The notes beneath the pieces were generated by a model. The model was not told where the DNA came from, made no database searches, and saw nothing but the letters and a program-made list of their open reading frames with translations. Positions 54,075-63,105 of a DNA stretch of 64,000 nt are shown in pieces (position 1 is the first letter of the stretch; each line of letters begins with the position of its first letter). Where the stretch lies: NCBI RefSeq assembly GCF_002741015.1, contig NZ_CP016619.1, positions 620,001-684,000 on the forward strand, written 5' to 3'. The position numbers were made by a program, and so were the translations under genes. The DNA is from Microvirga ossetica. Lineage in GTDB: Bacteria > Pseudomonadota > Alphaproteobacteria > Rhizobiales > Beijerinckiaceae.

Positions 54075-54464
54075 CTAATTTCGTGCTGCCCCAGCCAGGG
54101 GTGTGTTGGGAGCAAGGCGGCAGCGCTCCCGAAACACCTGTTGCGCGGCAGCAAGATCAGGAACCCAGGTCTCGAATCGCGCCGTCATCGCACCACGCCC
54201 CTCTACATTCAAGGTTTGAACCCCTGTTGTGTGCAGCGGCCCCACGAGGCTGTCGCCTTCACCGAAAAACAGGGTGCCGTCCTCCCACTCCAGCAGCACA
54301 AAGCCCCGCTCGGTCTGGACAACGAAGCTCTGGCAGAACGGCTTGAAATCGAAAACAACCGTGCCGGTGAAGCGGGGATTGCCAGGACCGGTTGTGATGA
54401 GACCCACGACGCCAACCGCAAAGGCAACACACCAAAGGCCCAAGGCCAGGAGAGGCTTTGTCAT
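54075..54464 (-). CDS. Small exported or membrane-anchored protein, unknown
   Basis: 129 residues. The N-terminus KPLLALGLWCVAFAVGVVGLI is one hydrophobic segment, a signal anchor or signal peptide. The rest is beta-rich (GTVVFDFKPFCQSFVVQTERGFVLLEWEDGTLFFGEGD) with two cysteines in FCQSF and ERCRLAP. GAGGGGG lies just before the ATG. No family recognised. Confidence 0.6.
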   Translation of the reverse strand: MTKPLLALGLWCVAFAVGVVGLITTGPGNPRFTGTVVFDFKPFCQSFVVQTERGFVLLEWEDGTLFFGEGDSLVGPLHTTGVQTLNVEGRGAMTARFETWVPDLAAAQQVFRERCRLAPNTPLAGAARN

Positions 54465-54761
54465 CGCAGGCCCCCTCGCAGTGTTGGAGAGAACGCCCAG
54501 ATCGACGCAGCACTAACTTCGTGAACATTATAGCCGCTTCTGTCGGCTATGTTAACGTCCCTTCTCATCCTGCCGTGAGAACCACATGAGATTGCTGCTA
54601 TATGGGCTGGAAGCTTGGCAGGATTGAAGAGTGGATGGGCTAAGCTCGTCAGCCAAGCTCCTTGCATAGGTTAAGCCAATTCTGGAACGGCGGTCACAGC
54701 CTTAGCGTTTCGCTCGTGCAGGTTGCCGATAAACTTGCTCTGAATGTTCGGGAAGGCTCAA

Positions 54762-55364
54762 ATGGTGAACGCATCCGGTGTTAACAGCCAATCCGCCCCT
54801 GACCGAGAGGAGCGTCAGTCTTCGGAGTGTCCCCCAGACAATAAGCTGCCTGAGAACTCGCAGGCGAACCTCGATGCGAGGCTCGATCATGCCATTGAGG
54901 AGACCTTCCCGACCAGTGATCCGGTCTCCGTGACCATCACCAAAGGCCCTGAGCCTGATCACGCTGACCAGGACGCTCATTCGTCATCGGCGGATGACCA
55001 TCAGAGCCAATCGGAGCGGGGCTCAACCGAGCATGTTCTTGATCAGGTGCGGGAGGCGCTCAACGACGTTGCAGATCAAGCGTCCGGAGCAGCCCATGAG
55101 GTATATCGGCGAGGCGAGCACTACGTCCACCAAGCAGGCGAACGCTATCCGCAGGCTGAACGCTACTACCGTGAAGGCCAGCAAGTTCTCAGGCGGCAAG
55201 CCACTGAGAGCCCCCTGTTGTCGCTTCTCCTGGCGGCGGCTGCGGGTTACGCGCTGGCCTGGATGATCCATGGTGGGTGGCAAGGTCAAGGTACGGGAGT
55301 GCCGAATTACGGCAGAACTCGCCAGGGCTACGCCCCACATCGCGACAAGTACCCACAGGGGTGA
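54762..55364 (+). CDS. Stress-type small protein with C-terminal membrane segment
   Basis: 200 residues from the ATG at 54762 (GGAAGG 5 nt upstream; an ATG at 54744 is less likely). LDARLDHAIEETFPTSDPVSVTI near residue 40 is a motif common to small alphaproteobacterial proteins. A helical middle (LDQVREALNDVADQASGAAHEVYRRGEHYVHQ) and a final span SPLLSLLLAAAAGYALAWMI resemble DUF883/ElaB-type proteins. Likely inner-membrane, linked to stress; exact role unknown. Confidence 0.7.
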   Translation: MVNASGVNSQSAPDREERQSSECPPDNKLPENSQANLDARLDHAIEETFPTSDPVSVTITKGPEPDHADQDAHSSSADDHQSQSERGSTEHVLDQVREALNDVADQASGAAHEVYRRGEHYVHQAGERYPQAERYYREGQQVLRRQATESPLLSLLLAAAAGYALAWMIHGGWQGQGTGVPNYGRTRQGYAPHRDKYPQG

Positions 55365-55365
55365 C

Positions 55366-55980
55366 ATGCGCGTCCATCGTTTGTGGCTATCCTTCCTCGG
55401 GGCAGTCCTGGTTAGCACTCCAGGTCTGGCGCAACCGAGCCAGACCACAGCGCCTGCCCCGCAGACTGAGATCGGCGGTGGGACCACCCAGTTGCAGCCA
55501 GATCAATAGCAGGCTTCCAACCTGGAGGGGCTGGATGTCTATAGCAGCAATAACGGCGATAAGATCGGCGACATCAGCGACTTGATTTTCAATCACAGCG
55601 GCAAGCTCCAGGCGGTGGTGATCGGGGTTGGCGGATACTTGGGAATTGGCGAACGCGACGTTGCAGTGCCTTTCGACCAGATCAGGTTCGTCAACGAGCC
55701 GCGCGTCAACACCACCCGCACAACAACGGGCGAGGCTCGACTGGCGGGAACCAGCCCCGGTGGCGGCACTACTGCCTCACCGGCAGCGACGGGAACGGCA
55801 GCAGTGCCAGCAGGCTCCAACAGTCCTGGTCCTTCGGCTATGGTTACGAACAACATTCCTGCCTCTGCTGCACCAGAAGCATCAGGCAAGAGGGGCTCCA
55901 CCCCCAATCATGCCATTCTGATGATGAGCGTCACCAAGGATGATTTGCGGACGGTTCCCGAGTTCAAACACGATCGCTGA
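55366..55980 (+). pseudogene. Secreted PRC-barrel protein interrupted by one in-frame TAG
   Basis: The frame starts MRVHRLWLSFLGAVLVSTPGLAQ, a clear signal peptide, and runs 47 codons to a TAG at 55507-55509. The same frame continues without any other stop to 55980, with NLEGLDVYSSNNGDKIGDISDLIFNHSGKLQAVVIGVGGYLGIGERDVAVPF, a PRC-barrel domain, and a Gly/Ala/Thr-rich linker. One CAG-to-TAG type change would explain it. It could be a recent pseudogene or read through at low level. The ATG lies immediately after the stop of the upstream gene. Confidence 0.85.
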
Positions 55981-56015
55981 GGTCTGCTTCCAAAGACACG
56001 GCCTCGAGACTAACT

Positions 56016-56225
56016 GTGCATACAGCCAAGCTCGAACATAACGGCAAGTCGCCTCAGGCCGGAATCACGGGTCAGGCCAGCTTACTGGCTGCGGTGCAGC
56101 GGGTTGGCCAGAACTGCGGCGGCTGCCACGAGACCTACCGCAGAAAGAATGCCGAGGTGGTGTTCAGGGAGCGCACATCTCGTCTCAGAAGCAGATGTGA
56201 TCCATCCTGTAGAAATCGCCGATAA
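56016..56225 (+). pseudogene. Cytochrome c' C-terminal haem-binding fragment
   Basis: The only recognisable part is AAVQRVGQNCGGCHETYRRKN, the CxxCH haem site and end of a cytochrome c' (normally about 130-150 residues with a signal peptide). The four-helix N-terminal part is missing and the sequence after the motif is not family-like. A relic. Confidence 0.65.
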
Positions 56226-56841
56226 TGTCTGGGCCAGCGCCGCTTTGCTCTAACAGTCCGGATCGGTCTTGAGCTACAACAGCTTCATCATAGCCTTCGA
56301 CGAGCAGCACCCAGTTGGCCACCGCATCTGGGCCTGTCCGAAGGGCTGTCTCGCGGGTCGGTGCCTTGCTTCTATCCTTATCTGCAATCAGGAGATGAGC
56401 GGCGCAGACGCCCCTTTGGTGTGTGAGCGACTGCGCTTCACTCGTCAATGCGCCACGCAGGTGTGCTTCGCGTCCGAGTTCAGGCGAGAACCGAATGGTC
56501 TGGAGACAGCCGCCAGCACCAAATCCGCTTGATGCCGCAACGCGACACAGACTCCGGTTCATGTTCCGTAGCGCAGGCATAACTCGCTGGGTCCAGTCTG
56601 AGGGATGATTCAGACGCTCCAGGTAGGTTTGGGAGGTAAAGACATCGGGGTTCATGACCGTGTACAGGATCAGAAATTGAGGCCCAGAGCCGACAACGGA
56701 GTACCGGCGACCCTGGAGGAAGCCGGGGATCGCGAGCCGTTCCTTCATGTGTTCATGGGAGTGCCAGTCGAGGTATTCGGCCTCGCGGCCCTCCTCGACA
56801 TCGTGCCATGCGATCAAAGCCGCTGATCCAGCCCATCCCAT
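56185..56841 (-). CDS. Hypothetical protein with dimeric alpha/beta-barrel-like N-terminus
   Basis: 218 residues from the ATG at 56841 (GGGAGG upstream). AWHDVEEGREAEYLDWHSHEHMKERLAIPGFLQGRRYSVV resembles EthD/ABM-like ferredoxin folds that act on small molecules, with a possible second repeat in the C-terminal half (LLIADKDRSKAPTRETALR...NWVLLVEGYDEAVV). Not assigned to a family. Divergent from the cyclase gene with 85 bp between them. Confidence 0.6.
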   Translation of the reverse strand: MGWAGSAALIAWHDVEEGREAEYLDWHSHEHMKERLAIPGFLQGRRYSVVGSGPQFLILYTVMNPDVFTSQTYLERLNHPSDWTQRVMPALRNMNRSLCRVAASSGFGAGGCLQTIRFSPELGREAHLRGALTSEAQSLTHQRGVCAAHLLIADKDRSKAPTRETALRTGPDAVANWVLLVEGYDEAVVAQDRSGLLEQSGAGPDIIGDFYRMDHICF

Positions 56842-56926
56842 TTGGACCTCCCTGACGGTTAAAATCCTCGACATATCCCTCGATCAGACGTATCACTATA
56901 ACCGTAGTCACCGCTTGGGGGAACGT

Positions 56927-58705
56927 ATGCCTCCGCAGGAGTTGCGCGTGGAACGGCGGCTGGCCGCGATCCTCGCGGCGGATGTTGCAGGCTATTCGCG
57001 CCTGATGAGCGCCGATGAGACCGGGACCCTCCGAGCACTCTCGGCCCACCGCGAGGTCCTGGATCGGCTCATTGCCGAACACGGTGGTCGCATCGCGAAT
57101 ACCGCTGGTGACAGCGTGTTGGCCGAGTTTCCCAGCGTCATCGATGCGGTGCAGTGTGCGGTTGTTGTCCAAGATCAGTTGGCGGCAAGCAATAATGGCA
57201 TACCGGAATACGACCGCCTGCGGTTCCGCATTGGCGTTCATCTGGGGGATGTGCTCGTCAGAGGCAGTGACATTCTCGGCGATGCCGTGAACATCAGCGC
57301 TCGGCTCCAGTCTCTTGCTGAGCCAGGAGGGGTGTGCATCTCGGGTGCGGCTTACGACTATGTACGCAAGTCATTGCCGATGACCTACGCTGATCTGGGG
57401 CCGCAAGCTGTCAAGAACATTGAGGAGCCGGTCAGGGCTTTTCTTGTGGGACCTGTGGGATCGGAGCCTGCACCTTCGAGCCCATCAACACAGCCCTTCA
57501 GAGCGCTCCCGCTACCCGACAAGCCGTCATTGGCGGTGCTGCCGTTTGCAAACCTCAGCGGCGACCCCGAACGTGAGTATCTGGCTGACGGCATTACCGA
57601 CGAGATCATCACAGCACTGGCCAAGGTTCGGTGGTTCTTCGTCATCGCTGGGAATTCCAGCTTCACCTTCAAAGGGCGAGCCACTGACACAAAGCAGGTG
57701 GGACGCGACCTCGGGGTGCGCTACGTCTTGGAGGGGAGCGTGCGACAGGCTGGTCAACGTCTCCGGATCACGGGTCAGCTTATCGAGGCTGAGACAGGAA
57801 GCCACCTCTGGGCCGACCGCTATGAGGGGGCTGTGGAGGACGTGTTCGAGTTCCAGGACCGGATCACCGAGAACGTGGTCGGAGCCATCGAGCCGCGCCT
57901 CCGCGTGGCCGAAATGGAGCGAGCTAAGAGAAAGCGCCCTGAGAGCCTCAACGCCTATGACCGCTTTCTTCGGGCTCTGGCGCAGTTCTATCTCGCCAGC
58001 CGGGATGGCATGGCGGCGACGCTGCGGCTCCTCGAAGAAACCATCAGGCTCGACCCTGATTATGGCCCGCCCTATGCCCTGGCTGCGCAATGCCACGTCT
58101 ACTACATCACGCAGGGTTGGACTGATGACCGAGCGCGGGATCAGGCCGAGGGGGAACGCTTGGCGCATGCGGCCCTCGAACGTGACCGGGAGGACCCCAC
58201 GGTTCTGTGGATGGCCGGTCACGCACTCGGATTTCTGACGCGGGACTACGAGACAGCCCTGGCTCTCCTGGACCGGTCGCTCGCCCTGAATCCGAACTCC
58301 GCTTCAGCCTACTGCTTTAGCGCTTGGAGCCGCTGTTGTTCAGGCTTCCCAGAGATTGCAATCCCCCAGGTTCAAGCGGCGTTGCGCCTCAGCCCCATCG
58401 ACCGGAACATCTTCATGTTCCAATCAGCACTGGCGGTTGCCTACTGCATGACCGGCCAGCACGAGAAAGCGGTTGAGTGGGGGCAGAGAGCCGTTCAGGA
58501 ACAGCCGAGATGGACCGGCAGCTATCGCCCCTTGGCATGCAGTCTCGCTCACCTGGGTCGGGTCGAAGAAGCGAAAGCCGTCGTGGTGCGGCTCCTGGAG
58601 ATCGACCCGACGTATAGTCTCGACTTCATCAAGCGGATTTACATGCCATCGGCAGGGCGCGACATCTTTATGGCGGGGCTGAGGCTTGCGGGATCTCCCG
58701 AGTAA
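56927..58705 (+). CDS. Class III cyclase with TolB-like and TPR domains
   Basis: 592 residues from the ATG at 56927. Cyclase: RRLAAILAADVAGYSRLM, ANTAGDSVLAEF, GDAVNISARLQS. Metal aspartates and Asn/Arg are kept; the purine-pocket Lys is Asn as in the 29-kb protein. After about residue 200 the TolB-like domain begins at PSLAVLPFANLSGDPEREYLADGITDEII, with VRYVLEGSVRQAGQRLRI, then TPRs (RLLEETIRLDPDYGPPYALAAQCHV and others). No membrane span. Probably a cytosolic signalling protein. Confidence 0.92.
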   Translation: MPPQELRVERRLAAILAADVAGYSRLMSADETGTLRALSAHREVLDRLIAEHGGRIANTAGDSVLAEFPSVIDAVQCAVVVQDQLAASNNGIPEYDRLRFRIGVHLGDVLVRGSDILGDAVNISARLQSLAEPGGVCISGAAYDYVRKSLPMTYADLGPQAVKNIEEPVRAFLVGPVGSEPAPSSPSTQPFRALPLPDKPSLAVLPFANLSGDPEREYLADGITDEIITALAKVRWFFVIAGNSSFTFKGRATDTKQVGRDLGVRYVLEGSVRQAGQRLRITGQLIEAETGSHLWADRYEGAVEDVFEFQDRITENVVGAIEPRLRVAEMERAKRKRPESLNAYDRFLRALAQFYLASRDGMAATLRLLEETIRLDPDYGPPYALAAQCHVYYITQGWTDDRARDQAEGERLAHAALERDREDPTVLWMAGHALGFLTRDYETALALLDRSLALNPNSASAYCFSAWSRCCSGFPEIAIPQVQAALRLSPIDRNIFMFQSALAVAYCMTGQHEKAVEWGQRAVQEQPRWTGSYRPLACSLAHLGRVEEAKAVVVRLLEIDPTYSLDFIKRIYMPSAGRDIFMAGLRLAGSPE

Positions 58706-58783
58706 CAGGTGGCTCTCGTTCGCAGAACCCGCAGCATTGTCTACTGATGGGATCACCACCGGGGGCTGGATCGGGAGGCATTC

Positions 58784-59764
58784 ATGACGTCTGCCGCAGC
58801 GGTTGATCGGGTTGAGGTCCATGTCCTCGTGGATAATGTGACCGACAGCCTGTCCACTGTTCCAAGCTACGTCGAGAACGAATGGAGTTATCTCTGGCGG
58901 AATGGGATGAAAAGACTGTCAGGCCGGTGCATCTGCTGTGCCGCCCATGGTCTGTCATGCTTGATTACAGCCTATCGCGGCGAGAGCAGGCACACCATCC
59001 TCTTCGACACGGGGCCAGAAGAGGATGTCTTCGCGCGCAATGTCTCTCGGCTTGGAGTTGATCTCGGCACTGTTGAGGGGATCGTTCTTTCCCATGGCCA
59101 CTGGGATCATGCAGGCGGAATGCTGCTGGCGCTCGACCTGATCCGTGAGCGCAATGGTGGGCAGCAGGTGCCGTTCTATGCCCATCCTGGCATGTACGCG
59201 ACCCGTGCGATGAAGCAGCCGGATGGCAGCATGCGGCTGATGGAGGACATTCCGAGCGTCGAGGCCCTGACGGCACACGGCGCACAGGTCATCAACACGA
59301 CAGAGCCGCAGAGCCTCCTGGACGACGTGTTCTATGTCAGCGGCGAAATTCCTCGTGTGACAGCCTTCGAGCATGGCTTTCCAGGGCAGCACCGCCAAAC
59401 AGCGGATGGTGGCTGGGAGCCTGATCCCCTGCTCATGGATGAACGCTGGGTTGCCGCCAACGTGAAGGACAAGGGCCTGATCGTGTTCACGGCCTGCTCG
59501 CATGCTGGGGTGGTCAATGTCCTCAGGCATGCTCAGGATTGCTTTCCCGATGTGCCGCTCCATGCCGTTGTGGGCGGGTTTCACCTCTCGGGTGGGAACG
59601 AAAAGATCATCCCTGAGACGATCGAGGGCATGAGGGCGTTCGACCTGAAGACCATAGCCGCCGCCCATTGCACAGGATGGCGCGCGGTCATGGCACTGAC
59701 GCAGGCTTTCGGCGAGCCGGTGGTTGCACCGTCGGCTGTCGGCAAACGGTACACGTTCTCATAG
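58784..59764 (+). CDS. MBL-fold metallohydrolase, dihydropterin phosphate synthase-like group
   Basis: 326 residues. The zinc motif is VLSHGHWDHAGG (HxHxDH near residue 106), with the upstream strand TILFDTGPEEDVFARN, later IVFTACSHAGVVNVL and AVVGGFHLSGG, and the final AAHCTGWRA. This order matches COG1237-type proteins related to ribofuranosylaminobenzene 5'-phosphate synthase. A real substrate is unknown. Lies between two cyclase genes in the same direction. Confidence 0.88.
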   Translation: MTSAAAVDRVEVHVLVDNVTDSLSTVPSYVENEWSYLWRNGMKRLSGRCICCAAHGLSCLITAYRGESRHTILFDTGPEEDVFARNVSRLGVDLGTVEGIVLSHGHWDHAGGMLLALDLIRERNGGQQVPFYAHPGMYATRAMKQPDGSMRLMEDIPSVEALTAHGAQVINTTEPQSLLDDVFYVSGEIPRVTAFEHGFPGQHRQTADGGWEPDPLLMDERWVAANVKDKGLIVFTACSHAGVVNVLRHAQDCFPDVPLHAVVGGFHLSGGNEKIIPETIEGMRAFDLKTIAAAHCTGWRAVMALTQAFGEPVVAPSAVGKRYTFS

Positions 59765-59858
59765 ATCACGTTTGCTAACCTTCGACGACCAAATATGCTC
59801 CCATGGGAGCCCCCGGCGAAGCTTGGCTTTTCGGGCACCGCGTATCATGTATGGAGGC

Positions 59859-59995
59859 TGGACACCTCACCCAGCCAGCCGCACAATTCCTTCTGGAACG
59901 GCACCGAGGGTCCCATGGATCGGCAGGAGCCCAAGGTTGAACGGCGGCTCGCCGCCATCTTCGCCGCTGACATAGCTGTGGGGGTCCCCGAATGA
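59859..59995 (+). repeat. Truncated cyclase N-terminus/leader coupled to next gene
   Basis: An ATG at 59916 with GAGGG upstream opens 26 codons: MDRQEPKVERRLAAIFAADI, then VGVPE and a TGA whose ATGA overlaps the ATG of the full cyclase at 59992. The peptide is the first 20 residues of a class III cyclase, so this is a cut-off paralogue that now acts as, or looks like, a translational leader. The 5' non-coding part repeats 53957-54055. Confidence 0.7.
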
Positions 59996-61722
59996 GCACC
60001 CGCCGCCTCGCTGCCATTCTCGCTGCTGATGTCGTGGGCTTCTCGTCCATGATGGAGAAGGACGACGAGGGCACCCTCGTGAGGATCAAAGCACTCCAGC
60101 GGGAGACCGTTGAATCGTATGTGGCGCAGCACCATGGACGGACGGTGAAGACCACGGGCGATGGATTCCTGATCGAGTTTCCCAGCCCAGTGGAAGCTGT
60201 GCGATGCGCCATCTCTATCCAGGAGAAGACGGCAATTGGTCCTCTCCAACTTCGGATCGGCATCAACCTTGGCGATATCATTATCGAGGAAGACGGTGAT
60301 GTTTATGGGGAGGGAGTGAATGTTGCCGCTCGCCTGGAGGCACTATGTGATCCTGGTGGAGTCCTGATCTCTGGCAAGGTCTTCGATGAGATCGAGGGAA
60401 AGATCGACCGCGCATTCGAGAGCCGGGGCGAGCAGACGGTCAAGAACATCACCAGACCGGTGCGGGTGTATTCGTTCGGAGGCACAGAACCCGCTCAGGC
60501 AGGTACTTCGGTCAGTAGACTTCCTCTCCCCGACAAGCCGTCCATTGCTGTGCTGCCGTTCACGAACATGAGCGGTGATCCCGAGCAGGAGTATTTCGCA
60601 GACGGCATGACCGAAGATATCATCACAGGTCTCTCGCGCTTGAAGTGGCTGTTCGTCATCGCTCGCAATTCCACGTTCGCTTACAAAGCGAGGACGGTGG
60701 ATGTTCGTCAGGTCTGCCAAGACCTCGGTGTTCGGTATGTGCTTGAAGGCAGTGTCAGGGTGTTGGGAAGTCGTATTCGGATCACCAGCCAGTTGGTCGA
60801 GGCTGCAAGCGGCAGGCACATCTGGGCCGAACGCTACGACAGACAGCTTGATGATGTTTTTGCGGTTCAAGACGAGATCACAGCAAGCGTCATCGCTGCC
60901 ATAGAGCCGCACTTGTATGCCGAGGAAGGTGCTCGTACAGCAAGCCAGCCTCCTGATCACATCAGCACATGGGGCCTTGTTGTCCGCGCTATCGGATTGG
61001 TCAGCAAGATCGGACGCCACGAAAATGAGCAGGCGCGATTGCTGCTCGAACGGGCGGTCACAATCGAGCCAACCTATGCGAAGGCCCATGCGATCCTAAG
61101 CTGGGCCGTGTGGTGGGCCGCCTACAACTATTGGCTTCCTGATGAAGAAAAAGGTATTGCGCAGGCCCAAAAACATGCGGAACAGGCGCTTGTTCTTGAC
61201 CCAAGCGAACCATGGGCTCGCATGATCTTGGGCCTGTGTCTCAGCGCCGATGGACAACATGAACGAGCTTTGCCGGAACTTGAAGCTGCGCTGCGGGTCA
61301 ACCCGAGTTTTGGGTTGGCCCACACGATCTATGGATGGGCACTAACTCAGGCCGGAAGATTTGATGATGCGGTCGTCGAGACGCAGACGGCTCTTCGCCT
61401 CAGCCCCGCCGACACGTTCCTGAGCTTCTATGAATTCGCCCACGGCTTAGCGCTCATGGCCGCTCGTCGTTTTGAGGATGCGCTTCCCTATCTTCGCAGA
61501 GCCTTTGTAGCCTTTCCAAGCTTCCCTGCCCATCACTGTATGCTGATTAGCTGCTATGGCCATCTGGGACTTCCAGATCAGACGAAGACGCTTTTGGCAC
61601 ACAGGAACTCTCTTGCTGCACCACCGTTCACGGTCAATTTGGTCCGAAGCGACCTGCGGAAAGTTGCGAATGGTCCGATTGTTGTGGAGGGATTGATTAA
61701 GGCGGGTGTCCCTGAGAGTTGA
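59992..61722 (+). CDS. Class III cyclase with TolB-like and TPR domains
   Basis: 576 residues. Cyclase: RRLAAILAADVVGFSSMM, VKTTGDGFLIEF (Lys and Asp), GEGVNVAARLEAL. TolB-like part: PSIAVLPFTNMSGDPEQEYFADGMTEDIITGLSRL, VRYVLEGSVRVLGSRIRI, GRHIWAERYDRQLDDVFAVQDEI. TPRs follow (LLERAVTIEPTYAKAHAILSW, HAEQALVLDPSEPWARMILGL). All catalytic residues of an adenylate cyclase are present. Its start overlaps the stop of the leader fragment. Confidence 0.93.
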   Translation: MSTRRLAAILAADVVGFSSMMEKDDEGTLVRIKALQRETVESYVAQHHGRTVKTTGDGFLIEFPSPVEAVRCAISIQEKTAIGPLQLRIGINLGDIIIEEDGDVYGEGVNVAARLEALCDPGGVLISGKVFDEIEGKIDRAFESRGEQTVKNITRPVRVYSFGGTEPAQAGTSVSRLPLPDKPSIAVLPFTNMSGDPEQEYFADGMTEDIITGLSRLKWLFVIARNSTFAYKARTVDVRQVCQDLGVRYVLEGSVRVLGSRIRITSQLVEAASGRHIWAERYDRQLDDVFAVQDEITASVIAAIEPHLYAEEGARTASQPPDHISTWGLVVRAIGLVSKIGRHENEQARLLLERAVTIEPTYAKAHAILSWAVWWAAYNYWLPDEEKGIAQAQKHAEQALVLDPSEPWARMILGLCLSADGQHERALPELEAALRVNPSFGLAHTIYGWALTQAGRFDDAVVETQTALRLSPADTFLSFYEFAHGLALMAARRFEDALPYLRRAFVAFPSFPAHHCMLISCYGHLGLPDQTKTLLAHRNSLAAPPFTVNLVRSDLRKVANGPIVVEGLIKAGVPES

Positions 61723-61785
61723 TTGGCTGAGCAGCAACACACAACGCAACTTGTATGTGGTCTGCTCTATGGGTGTGAGGACCCT

Positions 61786-62139
61786 CTAAACCTCTACATT
61801 TTTAGCTTCAGCCGCCGTCCACAGGCCCAGAATAGCGTCTGGGTCAGTGAGTTTGAAAAGCTCCTCCAGAGACATCCCGGCTGAGAGGCCGTACCGAAGC
61901 ATCTTCCTCCGGTCGGCTTCGAACGTATCTTGGTCGGCCCATTCTGGCTTCGCGTCGATCAAGGCGTTCATCATGCGCCAGACCCGATGCGAGTGGGATG
62001 GATCGAATGCTGGCTCAGCGGGAACGGCGGGACTCTTGGCGCAAGCAATCGTATCAGATCGCGTCTCTGTGAAATGCTGGATAGTTGAGGAACCGCTGCC
62101 GCTCCGCTCCAATGCCAGTCCCGGATGATATCGATCCAT
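61786..62139 (-). CDS. Small hypothetical protein
   Basis: 117 residues from the ATG at 62139 (AGGAG 5 nt upstream). The C-terminal half VWRMMNALIDAKPEWADQDTFEADRRKMLRYGLSAGMSLEELFKLTDPDAILGLW is helical and well formed, like small adaptor proteins. Not recognised. Downstream of the Crp-like gene on the same strand. Confidence 0.6.
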   Translation of the reverse strand: MDRYHPGLALERSGSGSSTIQHFTETRSDTIACAKSPAVPAEPAFDPSHSHRVWRMMNALIDAKPEWADQDTFEADRRKMLRYGLSAGMSLEELFKLTDPDAILGLWTAAEAKNVEV

Positions 62140-62223
62140 CTGCACTCCTGTTGGCCGATCTATTGGCTGGGTCGGCGGCACTGGATTGATCGCGCAATTC
62201 CGTTAACAAGAGACAATGCGACA

Positions 62224-62976
62224 TCAGCTTTGTTCGCTCTCTGGAAAGCCTTTTGTGAAGGTATGAGGCAGAAGTCGCTCGAAGCGGCGGCGTATCTTGC
62301 CGTAGCACTCGCAGGCTGCTCCTTCGAGGCCAGTCCGGTCTGTCACGGTGATGTCTCCTCGGCCCTGCTGAATCAGCCCTCTCTTGTGGAGTGCTCCCAT
62401 GACAGTGCTGACGGTGGAGCGCTGCACCCCAATGACTTCAGCCAAGAACTCATGGGTGAGCGGTAAGGTATCCTCGTCAAGTCGGTCGTGGCTGCTCAAA
62501 ATCCAGCGGCAACACCGAGCCTCGACGCTGTGAACCGCATTGCAAGCCACAGTGTGAACAAGCTGGGCGATCAGGGCTTCGGTGTAGTGGAGGATCAGGC
62601 GTCGAAGCTTCGGACGGGTCGAGATCGCCTCATGCATTTTATCGGTGGCAATTCGGGATGCAGTACCGGGGACTTGAACAATGTAGCGACCGACCGACTC
62701 ACGGGTGACAACCGCACTGATGAAGCCAATCACAGCTTCGCAGCCGAACACGGTCATCTCGGCGCTGCCGCCGTCCTCCATCACATCGACGAGCGATACG
62801 ATGATGTCATGAGGAAAGTAGGTGTAACGGATAGTCTCGCCCGTCTCGTAGAGAATCGTACCCCTAGGCAGGATCACGCCTTCCAGATGGGGCTCCAGAT
62901 ACGCGAAGTCTTCAGGTTCAAGAGCCGCCAAAAGGCAGTTGGTTCGATGGTCTGTCGCTGTTCGCTCCTGCCGCAT
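62224..62976 (-). CDS. Crp/Fnr-family transcriptional regulator
   Basis: 250 residues from the ATG at 62976; a GTG at 62991 is possible. The N-terminal cyclic-nucleotide-binding-like barrel (LEPEDFAYLEPHLEGVILPRGTILYETGE) is followed by the dimer helix and a winged HTH TLPLTHEFLAEVIGVQRSTVSTVMGALHKRGLIQQGRGDITVTD. The PRGTILYETGE group usually lacks cAMP-binding residues (no RTA motif), so its ligand is not obvious. Could still answer to the local cyclases, but nothing in the sequence shows this. Confidence 0.9.
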   Translation of the reverse strand: MRQERTATDHRTNCLLAALEPEDFAYLEPHLEGVILPRGTILYETGETIRYTYFPHDIIVSLVDVMEDGGSAEMTVFGCEAVIGFISAVVTRESVGRYIVQVPGTASRIATDKMHEAISTRPKLRRLILHYTEALIAQLVHTVACNAVHSVEARCCRWILSSHDRLDEDTLPLTHEFLAEVIGVQRSTVSTVMGALHKRGLIQQGRGDITVTDRTGLEGAACECYGKIRRRFERLLPHTFTKGFPESEQS

Positions 62977-63105
62977 GCGCGAGGATCGCACTCCTTGGGG
63001 AGACCTGATCCGATCATTGTTTCGCGCCTAAGCTTGGCTGGCAATGCAGTCGATACGAAAGGCTGAGAGTAGTATCTCCGCACGGCCGTCACAAATTCGT
63101 GAGTT

